Shown here piece by piece: positions 11,600 to 24,930 of a DNA stretch of 64,000 nucleotides. The stretch is taken from positions 35,236,501 through 35,300,500 of the forward strand of contig CM072812.1 of NCBI GenBank assembly GCA_037013495.1, read 5' to 3'. Positions within the stretch are counted from its first letter, which is position 1. Each line of letters begins with the position of its first letter. Made by a program: the position numbers and the translations under genes. Below the pieces are notes generated by a model that saw only the letters and a list, made by a program, of their open reading frames with translations, was not told where the DNA came from and did no database searches. This stretch comes from Hippophae tibetana (Eukaryota > Streptophyta > Magnoliopsida > Rosales > Elaeagnaceae).

Positions 11600-12870
11600 T
11601 AGTGGTTTTAAAAAAATTAAATTACTTTATGATAAAGTTAAGAAAAACAATTCTTAAATAATCTAATAATTTTTTGTTAGTTAAAAACTGTAAATTTTAA
11701 ATTATTTTATATCTAAAGAAAACAAGTAAATTAAAACCGGTAAATTAGACTAGATGAATCTAGGATGATGGATGAATACAAGATGTTAGCAAGTATAACT
11801 CTTTATGGAAAGAAAGAATTAAATGATTCAAATAACAAGTTATATTTATTGATTTTTTCTTTTTTAAATAAGCAAATCTCTACGGTCATGGTGAGTCCAC
11901 ACAATTCTAAATTAAACAATGACTCCCTGAGTTAGGCTTTAAAATTGATTAATTGGAAAATTAAAGAAAATATATAAACCCATATTTCGATCATTTAATA
12001 ACTTCCTTAGTCATGCTTGAAATTAATTAATTAGTAAAACTAAAGTAAATATATTCTTTAATTATCTAATTTAATCTCATTTAATCAATAACTTTCTTGG
12101 TCGAGCTTGAAATTGATAAATGAAATTAAATTAAACACCATTCATTAATGTACAATTAAGGACATCTCATGTTTCTAATGCTTAATTTTAAAATATTTAC
12201 TTTAATTATAAATCAAAATTTGGTCAATCATTAATTTATAATTAAAGATTTTAAGAATATGAACAAAAAATAAATAAAACTCTTATTTATTCAAACCACA
12301 CTATGACAAAATTAAGCATGAATGTCAGTTAATAACCAACTTTAATTTCTGTATTTTTTTTACACATTTTACTTATTTTCTACACAATAGCAAAAAAAAT
12401 CAAGATCTGTTTAACAAAGTTTAAATAATACAAATAATTAAAAAATTAAATATTGATTAATTACTTAAGATTTTTTAAACGTTACTCACATAAAACAATA
12501 TACTTTTGTCTCTCTCCTTTGTTAATACATTATCCTTAATTTAATTTCCTCAAAATAATTAAATTCAATTTAACAACCTTAAACACTCATTTTATCAAAT
12601 TATAATATCAATCAGAGTAATTTACTTGAATACTAACAATACACAACTTGATAAATTAAAAAATGTTCTTATTAACATATTCCCGTTTTATTAAAATATA
12701 GTAATTTGAATTTGAATTTAATTTCATTATAAAAACCCAGATATATCATGATCAAAAAAATATATGAAAGAGATCTGTACAATGAGCATTCTAAATTTCT
12801 ATATATACAAACATATAAAACAAATGAGATACACAATCTCATCATAATAACTACAAATTATTTAGAAATT
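11600..12870. other. AT-rich DNA with degenerate tandem units
   Basis: No gene. Three degenerate units of about 80-90 bp lie at about 11917-12140; each begins like AATGACTCCCTGAG or AATAACTTCCTTAG and continues with a GCTTGAAATTGATTAA-like segment. The remainder is AT-rich with no structure I can name. Confidence 0.45.
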
Positions 12871-13471
12871 TCATAAATACAAATGTAAATACAGTGAGTA
12901 GACAAACAAATCTCTTTCATTTATTAATACAAAAATTTATACACATAAATAATAATACATAATATACAAAAAATAAATAAATAAAAATAATAAGTATAAA
13001 GTAATTCATAGAAATACTTACAAGAGTAAGTGAAGTGTCAAAATGAAGAAAATGAAGAAAAAAAGTGTTTTGTAAGTGAGAAAGTGGGTATAAAGTTTTT
13101 GAGTATTTTGTTAAAAAAAAATAGGAATCTAGAAGAGAAATTGGAGAGAAAAAACCCTACTAAAGAGCCCCAAAAGTAGTGGTCGGAGGGCGTCGAAAAA
13201 TGAGAAATAGTTGAGGAATGAGTCATCAATCGGTTTGGCTTTTGAGTTTACAAAGTGTTGCAAAAATACGTTCTATCTAGATGCATGGGGAAGAAAGAAG
13301 AGAAAAGAAAAATAAAAACGTGTGTAGCATCAGTTTTAGGTGTCAACCGATGCTACATCCTACGTGTTTTAAATCGGATTTTCAATGAAATGACTTAAAA
13401 TTCATTATAGGTCAATATTTTTCAAAAACTGACTTTAAATCTCTACTTAAATACCACCTTTTATAGTATTG
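12871..13471 (-). mobile_element. CACTA (En/Spm) transposon fragment: transposase-side end only
   Basis: This aligns with the right end of the CACTA element at 37.9-39.05 kb. Both have a T/C-rich leader on the minus strand, a conserved splice donor (ACTCTT|GTAAGTATTTC; here just below 13030), a subterminal TAGCATC/GATGCTA repeat (13326-13362) and an end TTTTATAGTATTG, one base from the canonical TTTTATAGTAGTG. No opposite end or transposase was found, so it is a truncated remnant. The opposite end may be within the AT-rich DNA to the left. Confidence 0.7.
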
Positions 13472-15391
13472 CCATAAAATTGTTCTACCAATCATTGGAA
13501 CCAAAACAAATAAAATCTCATATTACAAAATTAGTCAATCATAGCTAAATTAATAAAAGTCAATTCAACTATGAAAGACATTAGATTATAGAGAGAGAAA
13601 TAATATAAAACAATAAAAATAACCCTTCTTGTTGAAAACATTCCAAATCTTTGAATAAGTTGTCAATGGCTAATTCAAATCATTGGATATTCTTCACAAT
13701 AAGGAGGTTCTCACTCTGTATCTATATATGATGGTGGAATAACTATGAGAGTTGGATGTAAATTCTAAACTAAAATAAGGCTACACTATGTATCTTGAAA
13801 ATCTAATGACATAATACACAAATGTGTCTATTTAGAAGGAAAATTGATGTAAATAGGCCAGAGTCACAAAATAACTATGCACGTCGTAGCTTGCTTTTTA
13901 TTGTGTCACAACATAAAACTCAACATTACTCGTATAAGACAATCCAAGAGGATTGTGCTAAAGCACAACTTTCTCTTACAATGGCACACAAATTTCAAAA
14001 TCCCCAATATGTTTTCCCAAATAAGCATAGTAAAATCATAGAATATGAATGTTTTTCAAGAACTTATCACAACTCACAACTAGCTTCTTGGTAGTATCTA
14101 GCAAGTCAAGCGATCTAAAAGCCTAAACCAAAATAAATAAACAACATTATACTAACCTAAATCATTTTCGTAGGTTGATAATGTTGTATTTAGTGTATGC
14201 ATCATGCATTTGAATCCCTAGGTGACCCTAATGAACGAGTTAAAATCTCGTGAAAGCTTCTAGTGATAATACCTACAAACATCCTAATATGCAAAAACTA
14301 AAACTAAAAAGATTAATAACTAAAATAAAAATGAAACTATAAAAATCCCCATGCTTTAGTTTGTTTTTAGTTCATAATTAAATTCTTAAGCACAAGTTCA
14401 TTCAACACTTCAAAGGATCAAAATTCATCATTTAAATCAGTTACACATCACAAATTCGTGCCCTATTACTAGAACATATTAAGATTGATTCACCAAAACC
14501 TAGCGTTAAGAATCTAAATTCGCTTCGACTCTATATCTCACAAGATATACTCTCAATATCACACTGATTCTATGGGTTCAAACACTCCACAAAGTATATG
14601 CTTAAAAACAAAAACAAAAAAGCTCAAATGTGCATAGCATGGATCTTATGAAAATAATCAAATGTTAGGATTTATTAAGACATTACAATACCAATATCAT
14701 ACTACAATCAAAATCATTAAGCAAAAGTATCAAGTATGTACCTAAAGATGAATAAAAATACTTTTGACATGAGGGATTATTCCTACTATTTGGTAATAAC
14801 CATGTCAAAACTTTTAAGAGTTTATAGTTATAGTAATACTATTTTTTCTTTCTTTTTTTGTTATTTTTTTCTTTCTCTTTTTTTTCGAGAACAAACCTAT
14901 GTACATATATATATGTTATGGTGAGTAGCTATTTTGGCTCTTTTTTATAAGAGAACCCTATATATATATATATATATATCTTTTGTTTTTTACTAGAAGT
15001 CAAGTATGAATAAAGATAGATATATACTTTCAATTTATACTCAAATAATTTAATTTAAGTAATGAAAATAAATACATATACTCTATCAGATGTAAAACCA
15101 TCATCTAACAATTTGAAATAATATGAAAAATATTTAAAAGAGTAGAAAAATATTATTTTCGGAATAAAATGACATTGGTTTGAAAATCTCATAAGATAGC
15201 TTCCATTATTTGATTCCTACAAATTAATTTTGGGCTCAACATCTAAGTATAAAACATAAATTATGAATAAATCTAACTCTTAAAATAATCTATAAACATA
15301 TTTAATACATCAAATAAGTAACGTATAAACTCAATTAATCACCATAAATTGATCCAACCAACACATATATTAAATGACTTGACACAAATAA

Positions 15392-15504
15392 CACAAATTG
15401 TTATTTGTTCACCCATAAATTAAACTAACTATTAAAATTTAAATACATTTATAATAAGGCATATCCTTTAACCCCCACAAATTGTTATTTGTTCACCCAT
15501 AAAT
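15392..15504. repeat. 29-bp exact direct repeat, 55 bp apart
   Basis: The 29-bp string starting CACAAATTGTTATTTGTTCA occurs at 15392-15420 and 15476-15504. It may be the trace of a local duplication or of a deleted insertion. Confidence 0.85.
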
Positions 15505-16895
15505 ATAAAAATGTGTTTAAATAATTTTTTAAAACATTATCATTATTTATTTACTTTTTAAATAATTTTAAATTAAATTTTGCTTTTAACTTAAGTAATG
15601 ATTTGTGTTTTATCACGTTTTAATTAATTAATAATAAAATATAATACATTAATAAAAAAATAATTAAAATAATATTAGAATTTAAGGGTTCAAATAATAT
15701 CAAATTCATAATCTGAAGAATTTCTACAGTCTATCTCCCTTAAAAACATACATATCCACAGAGAACGATTCTACTTTATTTATATCCATACTTAAAATAT
15801 ACTATATTATTTACATATATATGCAATTACAGGTAACGTGTCAGGTTCTAACAAATTGTTATGTCTTGTATATCCACATAAATAGTCTTAATGTTAAGAA
15901 AAATTGACATCAATAGTTTATACATACAGATTGTGGCAGATCACGTCAATACCATATAAATATGACACAAACATGAGCTATACGCATGAAATTGACATGA
16001 CCATCGTACCTCATTTTATAATAGGGTAAAAAATATCACGACATGGAAATCCAAAGGACAATAGTCAATTAATATTTTTTAATTATTAAACAAGCTAAAT
16101 CAATATGAACACAGCACGACTCAAATGAGTTTAGTAAAATATATTTTCTAAGAATATTGTATTTTGTTATTTTTAGTTTATGGATAAACCAATAATGTAA
16201 ATGATTGATATATGGGTTGACCCAACCGGACAAACATATCAATAAGGTAATAAGGCGTATCGTTTAACCACCACAACCCAAGGGAAAAAAGAAAACCTTG
16301 AATATGAACTTAATTTAAAATTGAAACAAATATGTAAATGCTATATTATATTTTAATTTTATTTAAGTCACCATGTTTTTTGTACTAAAGTTTCATTATT
16401 TTTTTCTTGGCTCATTAATAGACAAAAGTTGTGATACTATACTAATATGAGACATTCAATTCTAAAATTTCAATCTTAAAGTAAGTTAATTTCATATTAC
16501 TTATAAACGTTACATTAGTATCTTTCTTAATCAACATTGAATATATTTTTTATACACTAATATAATTTTCATCAAAGTGTGAGGTGTTTAATCTAATACT
16601 TTATATTTTTAAACTTATTTTTATAATATTTTAATTCCATTTAAGTCACTTGTCCTTCTTTTTTAAAAGACCATGTATTCTTCTATTTTTTTTATGAGAG
16701 ATCCATTAGTTTAATTTTTTTTCTAATCCTAAAATGCTAACCCCAATAGAAGTTAAATCTTATACTACTTATAAAACACTATGCTAATATTTTTCTTAAT
16801 CAATATACGATAAAAATCTTCTTATACACTAACAATATTGCCTTAAATGCTTAAACAATATGACTGTACATAAATTACGTTGAAGTATGAGAAGA

Positions 16896-16931
16896 AAAAT
16901 TCACACACATATTTATATGTGTGTGAATTTT
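16896..16931. repeat. perfect 17-bp inverted repeat with 2-nt spacer
   Basis: AAAATTCACACACATAT (16896-16912) and its exact reverse complement (16915-16931) are separated by TT. It would extrude as a cruciform or form a tight RNA hairpin. It is too short for a usual plant microRNA precursor. Confidence 0.95.
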
Positions 16932-17529
16932 CCATTAGCTCATGGTACAACTCATAAATTTTATGAGTCTGTCTAATTTAATCATACTTATTTTTTGATG
17001 GGTTGAGATAGTAATGAGATATCACAATTGTCTCAAATGGACCTAAATAAGAAAAGTTAAATTACCAAAAATAATGAAACATGAAACATGATTATCTATA
17101 ATAACCATGATTAACCTATAAATTCATTAAGGACAATAAATAAGACATAAGATTGGATGAGACAACTCATTTAACATCTCTACACACATACACATATATA
17201 AAAGAGCATATATAACTCACCCTTTAAAATTGAGGTTAAAGAAATTACTATATGAACTTAATTGGAAAAGCAACACGTGTGAAGCACATGCTTAATATTA
17301 TTTATAGTAAAACTCAATGAAAGTCATTAGTAGCATGAAACTAAATTATTTTCATATACATTCACTACTACAATAAAAGGGCATTTAAGTCGGCATTTAA
17401 AGTCAAATCTACGTAAAACTTGACTTATAATGAATTAATTCGATTTATCTTACAAATCGACTTAAAATTTAAAGTCAATTCTAATAAAAAAACTAACTTT
17501 AAATGGACTTAACTTAAAAAATCCCTTGG

Positions 17530-17755
17530 TAGCGTTGATTGTATACGTCAACAAATGTTATAAGTGGTTTCACATTTGTTCTACATGTCAATTGACATGA
17601 TTGCTTATACAACGTCAGTTGACATGTAGGATCGACACATCATGTAGTATCGGTTCTTCGCATCAATCAAAACTACACGTGGCGTCACATCAGTTGATAC
17701 ATAGAACCAATGCTTGATGTAGCATCAATTGACACGTAGAACCGACCTTAACTAG
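17530..17755. repeat. CACTA subterminal repeats
   Basis: Short variants of a 15-20-bp motif on both strands (TGTAGTATCGGTTC, GTCAGTTGACATGTAG, ACGTAGAACCGAC and similar). In En/Spm elements such subterminal repeats bind the TNPA-type protein; that function is inferred here. Confidence 0.65.
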
Positions 17756-18105
17756 TTGTTTTCCTCTTCTTATACTGATGTCTCACTTTTCTCTTTTTAT
17801 CTCCTTATGCGATGTCACCACTTCTTGCTCTATTTGTGGTCCTTTTTGACCACCATTGATGGCATCATCACTTGGGTTTTATTTCCAACACTTACTGACC
17901 TAGATCGCCCATTTTTAGTGCTTAAATATTTCTCTAACACTTACTATTTGCTTACCCATTTTCCTCCACATTTTTACTCATCAAAGGCATTTTTTTTCCA
18001 TTTTCTCACTTTTTTAGTTTTTGTAAGTATTTTTATGAACTATTTTGCACTCATTATTTAGATCAAGTTGAGCTAAATTTTGGTAAGTGTTATAAATTTA
18101 AGAGA

Positions 18106-19100
18106 TGCAAAGGATGTATCTCAAGGTAAATTTATATCTAGTGGACAATCATCACATATGAAGTCATTCAAGAAGAAGTCATGAAAATAATATAATTATG
18201 AGTATGCTATAAATTTTAGTAAATTTTTTGTCTCTTTGATGATGATTATTACAAGCAAAAATAATAGAATGATAGATGGATTGTGCTAATTCCTCAAGAA
18301 ATATTTGGTATAACCATTGGGCAATCTTATATGTCGATCAAGTGCATACTACAATTATTTGAGTTTTAAATTATCGATTTAAGAATAATTAAAGTGTGGA
18401 CAATGTGAGTCCTCAATCCCCAATAGCTTCCATTTATGTAAAACATATGATTATCTTTATATTATCTAATTATATATATAGGGTATGTTATTATCGACTT
18501 AAAGCTAATCACATGTCACATTTAACGATGTTTTATGATTCATCTTTTGTGAACCAATATCAAGAGCATGATGCTAACATAAGAGCAAAACAAGTATATT
18601 ATATAGCATTAACACTTCAAAGAAATCAAAAGTTTATAATCACTTGACCACTAAAGTTTGAACAAGATCAATATTATTGGATGTTGGTAATCCTTGATCT
18701 ACATCATAATCATGTTTGGTATTGTAACTCGGCTTCCATAGAATTAAATAAAGATACAAAACTATTATTGAAGTGTATTTATAACTAGCGATTTTGAAAA
18801 ATATTGTGCCTTGTATTGAATAAACATGAAAATACTAACTTATTTAAACTTTGATAGGGCATGAAAGATGTGAAATAACAGTAAGGGCATAACCATCAAA
18901 AAATAACATAAGCTTGTATGAGATATGTTATGGTACGAGCAAGTGAATTTTATTAATTTAATAATTTTTACAATTGAATAATAAAAATGTTCGAATTGAT
19001 AAACTATGTGTACTTTTTTTAGTAGTTTCCACAATAACAAGATGGAGTTATATGTGTTGTTACTATGTTATGAAATTTATGAACGAGATCATCTCATATA
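18106..19100 (+). pseudogene. Ulp1-like (C48) cysteine protease gene of CACTA, decayed
   Basis: The exon ending at 18404 encodes SSGQSS...KSFKKKS and WIVLIPQEIFGITIGQSYMS, with in-frame stops. An intron (18405-18481, GT-AG) follows. The next exon encodes RLKANHMSHLTMFYDSSFVNQYQE and YWMLVILDLHHNHVWYCNSAS. A later segment near 19045-19080 carries CCYYVMKFM. The same order and the same intron occur in the copy at 30463-31698. In Ulp1/SENP proteases the catalytic triad is His-Asp-Cys. Here the His position is Tyr (YYWML) and the Asp position is Asn (YCNSA), while a Cys remains in a shifted frame. The protein cannot be a working SUMO protease. It is read from the element's left-end leader. Confidence 0.72.
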
Positions 19101-20277
19101 TGAATATGTCAATTAAAGATATGATAATCTCTTCAACTAATACTCTTTTGATATATAATTTATTTTTCAATGAATTTTTGATGTTAAATAATAATTTAAA
19201 TGTAAATACATGTAGTTATTTGGTTATATGTTAAATACATATATGTTATCAAGCTATTACATTTTTAAGCCTCTTCATTTGAGGCCATGAGAGTACAAAG
19301 GGGTACATGCTACATGTATTCTTATACCATTTAAATTTATTGTAAGTGGATGATTATTGATACAATTCATAAACTTATTGGTATTTTAACCCTTGGGGAA
19401 CTATTAAAGGAGTTTTTCATTACTTGTATTATCAATCAATCATTTTTTTAAAATTACAGAGTAATCATTGGAAATATATGAATGACTTGCTTATGATTTA
19501 TGTATTTTGATGCATTTTTCTTTTACTTGTTATGGTAACTTATAGTGGTTAACTCTATTATTTCTTGGTTGAAAATGTGTGTTAAATAACTAATATAAAG
19601 ATCTCTTCACATATAAGTTATTTTTAAATGAATTTATGATGTTAAATTATTATTTTAAATTTAAATATATATAGTTCTTTGGTTGGAATAAAAATGATTA
19701 CGATATGCAAATATTTGAAGATTTACGAGAAAAATAGATGGAATATATGCTCCAGATTATAAGGTCGCAAGAAGAATCATCATAAAAAAATATGATGATA
19801 TTATTGAATAGCATAGATACCATTATTATTATATGATTATCTTGTAAATAATAACACATATAGTAATTGATATATGCAATTTCATGTTTAATATACCACA
19901 CACGTGTATATTTACTTGTATTTAGTGATATTTTAATTAAGTTAGATTGTATATATGTATTGTATGTAAGTTATTTTTTTACAAGCTAGTTTTTAAATAA
20001 TTAATATCTAATTTTTTAACTTTTTAATGAATAAAAGGTTTTAAAAATCCTTTTAAAAATATTTTGGTTGTTTTTTGCTACTGTATGATTTAAAACGTGC
20101 AAGGGTTAGCAGAAAATAACCAAAATATGTTTATGAGTTATGTCATTTTAAGTTAGTTACTACGTAGAACTAACTTTGAATTTAAGTTATTTCGTTTTAA
20201 GTCGGTTCATTGGACCAACTTAAAAGTTGTTTTAAATCCTTTTAAAATCAACCTAAAAATCTTTTGTTGTGATAATG

Positions 20278-23200
20278 CCTTTTGAACTTTTTCATATATT
20301 TTTAATCAATAAGATGATAAATCTCTATTATATTTGAATAATTTATGCTTTAAAATCTTGGAAATTTGAAAGGTAAGACTATTTAAATAAAAATATAATT
20401 CTAAAAATTAAACATGTCAATAAAAAAAATGTATTTGTTAAAATTAACAAATTTAACGGGGGGAAAAGTTTACATGGGAAAGGTGTTGGGTGGGATTTAT
20501 CACTAGTCCACCGGCACAGTTTTGACCAGCTGGATCCAGCAAATCAGCTAGCATTTTAATTTGACTAAGTTTCAAAGACAGAAATATTTATATATTTTCT
20601 CTCATTGAATAGAACATACCGCTCCAATGGAAAGAGTATTCATTTATATCTTACATTTTATTACAATTTCATATTATAATTAACTTTCTTGTCATTAATA
20701 ACATGCTATAATTACGAAAGAGCGAGAATATAAATTTCATTTTTTTCTTATATATTTAAATTTGTTAGTTATTACCACAATTTTTGTTATTGTTTCGTTA
20801 TATTTAATGTTTTAAATTAATCAAAATATTTCTTTGTCTTTATTATAATTATTTTATTCCAATTCAATTAAGTTTAAGAGTAATTTTATCAATTTTTAAA
20901 ACTTGCATTAAATATAACGTGAAATAATCAACAAAATGAGATATGATAATAACTATAAATTTTAATTTTTTATTAATTTGTATTTAACACATTAATATTT
21001 TTTGAGAACCAATGTATAAGTTTTCCTTATTCTGAATGTATATATTATTTATTTTTATTTTTGCTATGAATATATATTATCTAACTTAATTGTTGGCTAC
21101 ATAACACTCAAGCTAACGTAAATGTGAAGATTTACACTAAAATTCTCTTATTTATTCAAACTTCACGTAGAAAACGACATCTGACTAAATAGGAATTTCT
21201 TTCACCAATAACTAACAATAAAAACCAAACAAGTGAGAGAGACGAATAAAATAATTGGTTAATAGCAGACTAAATTATGAATTTATATGAGAAGTAAAAG
21301 CTTTTTTATTTTTTTTATTTACAAAGTTATGTAGGTAAAAGCTTAATGGGAAGAACTGGTAATCTTTTAGGTTTTGTTATTATTATTATTATTTTTTTTT
21401 GCTTTAGGGTTTATCTTTTAGGTTAACTTAATAGGATTTGGGCACTAAGAATTAGTCTTGGCGTGGCGTTTGTAATGTATATATCTCCTGAAAAGTGTCC
21501 ATATTCATTGTATCTAAGGCCCTGCTCTTTTAGGGTTCAGACTTCAGAGTGGATTAGAGCCACTTTGATGATTTCAATAAAACATCATGATTCTCTCCTT
21601 ATTCATTTATTCATTGTGTTTCTCACAGCTATGATTATGATTCCCCTGTGCATATTTGCCTTATCTCTTTTTTCATTCTGAAAATGATTCAATGATGTGA
21701 TTTGAACAATAAAATTTAAAATTAATATAATTTTTTTAAAAAATAAATATTTAATAAAAATAAAAAATAATACATTTTAAAAATGATAAATAACGTATTC
21801 TTTTCATTCTACTCAAAATAATTATCAAAATTTTCCCTTTAATTTGGTTAATATATTTCTTTTTTCTTTCATCATTCCAAAAAAGAAATAAAAATGATAA
21901 AATTATTATCACATATTTTTTTTTATCAATTTTTACATTATATTTAATGTTAAATTTAAAAATTAATAAACTTATTTTTTGAAAAAATTTAATTCATAGA
22001 GAATAAATATTAAAAAAATATTTTTTATTAATTCAAAAATCTACATTAAATATATATGTTATGACAACTATACTAGTTAATATATCTAAGACTTTTTTTT
22101 ATCGATTATTTCAAAAGGTGTTTTCCTTTGTGGTAGGTTCCCATTATCGATTATTATCTATGTCCTTTATTTAAATATTTGTGGGACGGGTTGGCATTTT
22201 TCGTCATATATTTGGGTATTTTACGAGATCCAAATATCTTCTATAATCAATAAATTAAAATCAATTGAATTTTTAATATAATAAATACTAAAAAAAATTC
22301 AAATATATATTTTTTGTTATGTAATTAAATATAATAAATTTAATTTACCAAATATAGTTATAATTAATTCTTTATTTTGTTAGTTTAATAACCATTATAA
22401 TAATTATTATCTCATTTATTATATTGAATTCAATTTTTGTTTTCGTTGTATTGACCTAGATCTCAAAACATATGAACAAACACTCAAAAAGAATGATACC
22501 ATGGTGTAAAATGGAATGTAATGTTTGAGTCATTATTTTGAAGGAGTTTTAACTTAAATATTTGTAAGAAAAATGTAATTTATAACAATATGAAATACTA
22601 TTTATAGGGGTTGAAATTATATAATAAGCTCCAGAGATTATTTAAATATTTTAATATATGATAATTATGTAATAAATAAATTAGATAATTAATTTATAGA
22701 AGAAATATATTCTAGATAAACTTATTATTTAAAATCAAACAAATTTGCTAAATGTGTAATTTGACCATGCACTATATTATCGCTTTTGACTAGTCAAAGA
22801 TGATGTGAACCAATTAAGAAATATATCACATATAGATGGTGAAATTTCCTCCCAATATCTCAAGCATTGCAATGGTTTTTTTTCCATGTATGAAATGGTG
22901 TTCTAGTTGAAAATTTATGGCCAATCAAAGCTTCTAGTGAAAAAAAACACAAATTCTAAGAATTTTGACTTCCAAATCCGATTGTTATCTGATTAAATTC
23001 TCAATTATCTCCTTTAATTTGAGCCCTTGTATCATGATTAGATGGATGGTTGAGATGAAGCTTGTGAACCTATATATAGGTCAAACCTCTATTAATCTCA
23101 TTCACCTCAAGTCCATTTAATCAATTGTTGGAGATTTTGTAGAGAGAGTATCTTGCAAAAAACTTGTCTTCAACAACTCGTTGGTAATTTAAACAATATC

Positions 23201-24479
23201 CTTTTTTTGGTTATCTTCTTCAACTCTTCTTGGATTCTACATGAACGCGAAGAACACGAAGAACACCAAGAGCATAATTTTTAACTTTCATACCACACTT
23301 GTGGGACCCCAGTCGTTAGGTTGGGAAATTGTTTGAAGCAGTACTCCCCTTAGGTCAATGTCTCGTTGCAATAAGTTTGATTATTTTTATAGTAAGGTAC
23401 TTTACAAAAAACGTAACTATAGTAGCAAACATGGAGATAGTTCTCCCAAAAGGCTTAGGATGAAGGGTAGAAGTGTAGAATGATCCAATCATAGGGTCAA
23501 TAATAAAGATGGAGACTAAGACAAAAGGGAATCATCGCATGAAGCCAAATGATGGACTAGATGATGATGTAAAATTTAGCTAGTTTTGGATGCTATTACC
23601 ATCTCCCTCGCAATAGAGTCAAAAACATGATGTAAAAACAAAGAATCATGTAGTTTTTAAATAATTCAACAAATTCATAAAAATGAAAATAAACCTAAAA
23701 TATTTTGTAACAAAGTTTTGGGTTTTTGAAAGATCTAAGGCAATGACATAAAAATAAAATAGATTCAATAAATATTTATACTGAGTGGATAATTTATGGG
23801 ATATATTAAGAAGTTAATTATGTTTGCTTAATATTAATTAAGTTATTTAAATATATGAATTAAGATTATCGATTCTCTCTTGTATATACAAATAGTGCAT
23901 TTGATATGGTTTACTATTTGTTTTTAATTAAAATCACTTACCGCTTTCGACAGGGTCTAACAATTAATTTTAATTAAATTGTGATTCTTTTCTAAGAGGT
24001 TAATAAATATGTCATCAAGATATTTTTTTAATAGTAATTTTTATAAAAATATTTTAGATAGAGTTTATACTCCAAGTATACATATAAACCAAATCAAAGA
24101 TAAAAGAAAAATACTCTAAATTAGATCAAGACAATCAAATCTTAAATCTAATTTTCATATTTTAAGTTTATTATGAAAATTCTAACATTACTATATTTTT
24201 TGTAATAAACTTTGTGGAATTCTTAAATAGAAAATAATACTTAATTTTTGTAAAGATGTTTACCTATTCTAATATTTTATAAACATAACAACTTTACTAA
24301 TATCTCATAGTCATTTTAGCCATACATGCTTTATTTGAAAATATAGCCAACATTTTAAACATATCATTCAAAATAACACATAAATTAATCTAAAAACAAA
24401 AGAATATATTTAAATTATAACTCAAGTGTATCCTTCCAAATAAGGAGTTTCATTATTGTTTCTATAACTAAAAAACCTC
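20278..24479. other. about 4.2 kb without a recognisable gene
   Basis: AT-rich DNA. The segment 21430-21690 is less AT-rich and has an open frame (21463-21681, plus) with no motif. The segment 22790-23400 resembles a plant LTR or gene leader: an ACCTATATATAGGT box near 23070, then a C/T-rich leader, with no PBS or coding sequence following that I can identify. Confidence 0.5.
23069..23082 (+). promoter_or_regulatory. possible TATA box
   Basis: ACCTATATATAGGT, palindromic, followed by a C/T-rich leader-like sequence (about 23085-23230). It may belong to an old LTR. No downstream product is recognised. Confidence 0.25.
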
Positions 24480-24930
24480 CAAATAGAATTGTCAATTACT
24501 ATATATTGAATTTAAACTAAACTATTACATAAAACTATAACTATGTTCAATCCTCAATTGAGAGAAGAACTTTAAACTAAGAAAAGAAAAGCTAAAACTC
24601 TTAGAAAGATGCTGAGAAGGATGGGCGAAATGGATGAAAGGGATAGAGATATTTACAAATGAGGGGTTGTGGCTCCTTTTATAGGTGAAGGAAAGAAGAA
24701 AATAGTGAATTAGAAGATTGGCGCCATGACACACTTAAAATCCATGTCGAGGCATAACAGGCTATACATGGTGGGAACTCAATCCATTACACATGCATTG
24801 TGGCATACAATATTTCCACACTGCGACCCTTATCAATTTTGACACATGTGAATTTTAGTCTATTATCCTCACTATGCGGCACATATTAATTCCATGCCAC
24901 TACTCATGGTGTTCTGTGTGTCTCCAATTC
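24480..24930 (-). promoter_or_regulatory. LTR-like promoter region, minus strand
   Basis: On the minus strand there is CACCTATAAAAGGAGCC (about 24684-24668), then a C/T-rich leader of about 150 bases. The region upstream of the box has repeated GGCGCCATG/TGCGGCA-type GC blocks (24720-24900). This layout is typical of an LTR or transposon promoter. It lies downstream, in minus-strand order, of the transposon-protein pseudogene, so a 3' LTR is plausible. No matching second copy was found. Confidence 0.4.

Larger units (their letters stand above)
13472..17362. other. about 3.9 kb without a recognisable gene
   Basis: AT-rich DNA. It includes a TA microsatellite (about 14959-14979), a 29-bp exact repeat at 15392-15420 and 15476-15504, and a perfect hairpin at 16896-16931. 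The open frame at 13822-14094 (90 codons, plus strand) has no motif or neighbour that supports it as a gene. Confidence 0.5.
17363..20277 (+). mobile_element. CACTA (En/Spm) deletion derivative, 2.9 kb
   Basis: The left end is CACTACTACAATAAAAGGGC at 17363. The right end is less clear: reverse-complemented it reads CATTATCACAACAAAAG from 20277, or CACAACAAAAG from 20271. Inside the left end are subterminal repeats with ACATGTCAATTGACATG-like and GTAGAACCGACC-like units (17530-17755), then a leader with donor-like TTTTTGTAAGTATTTTT near 18016, then directly the Ulp1-like gene. The TNP2 and PTTA genes of the full element at 29-39 kb are absent, so an internal deletion joined leader to protease gene. 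The 3-bp target duplication is not clear (ATT on the left; CCT or ATA on the right). Confidence 0.8.

Noticed and set aside
13822-14094. 90-codon plus-strand frame of more ordinary composition
   Set aside because: No recognised motif, no leader or splice sites, and isolated in transposon-rich DNA; left as non-coding.
17756-18061. 101-codon plus-strand frame
   Set aside because: It coincides with the CACTA leader, which is non-coding in the other two copies.
18396-18481. N-terminal part of the plus-strand frame at 18396-18647 as protein
   Set aside because: It lies in an intron conserved with the copy at 31330-31426; only the part after 18481 is exon.
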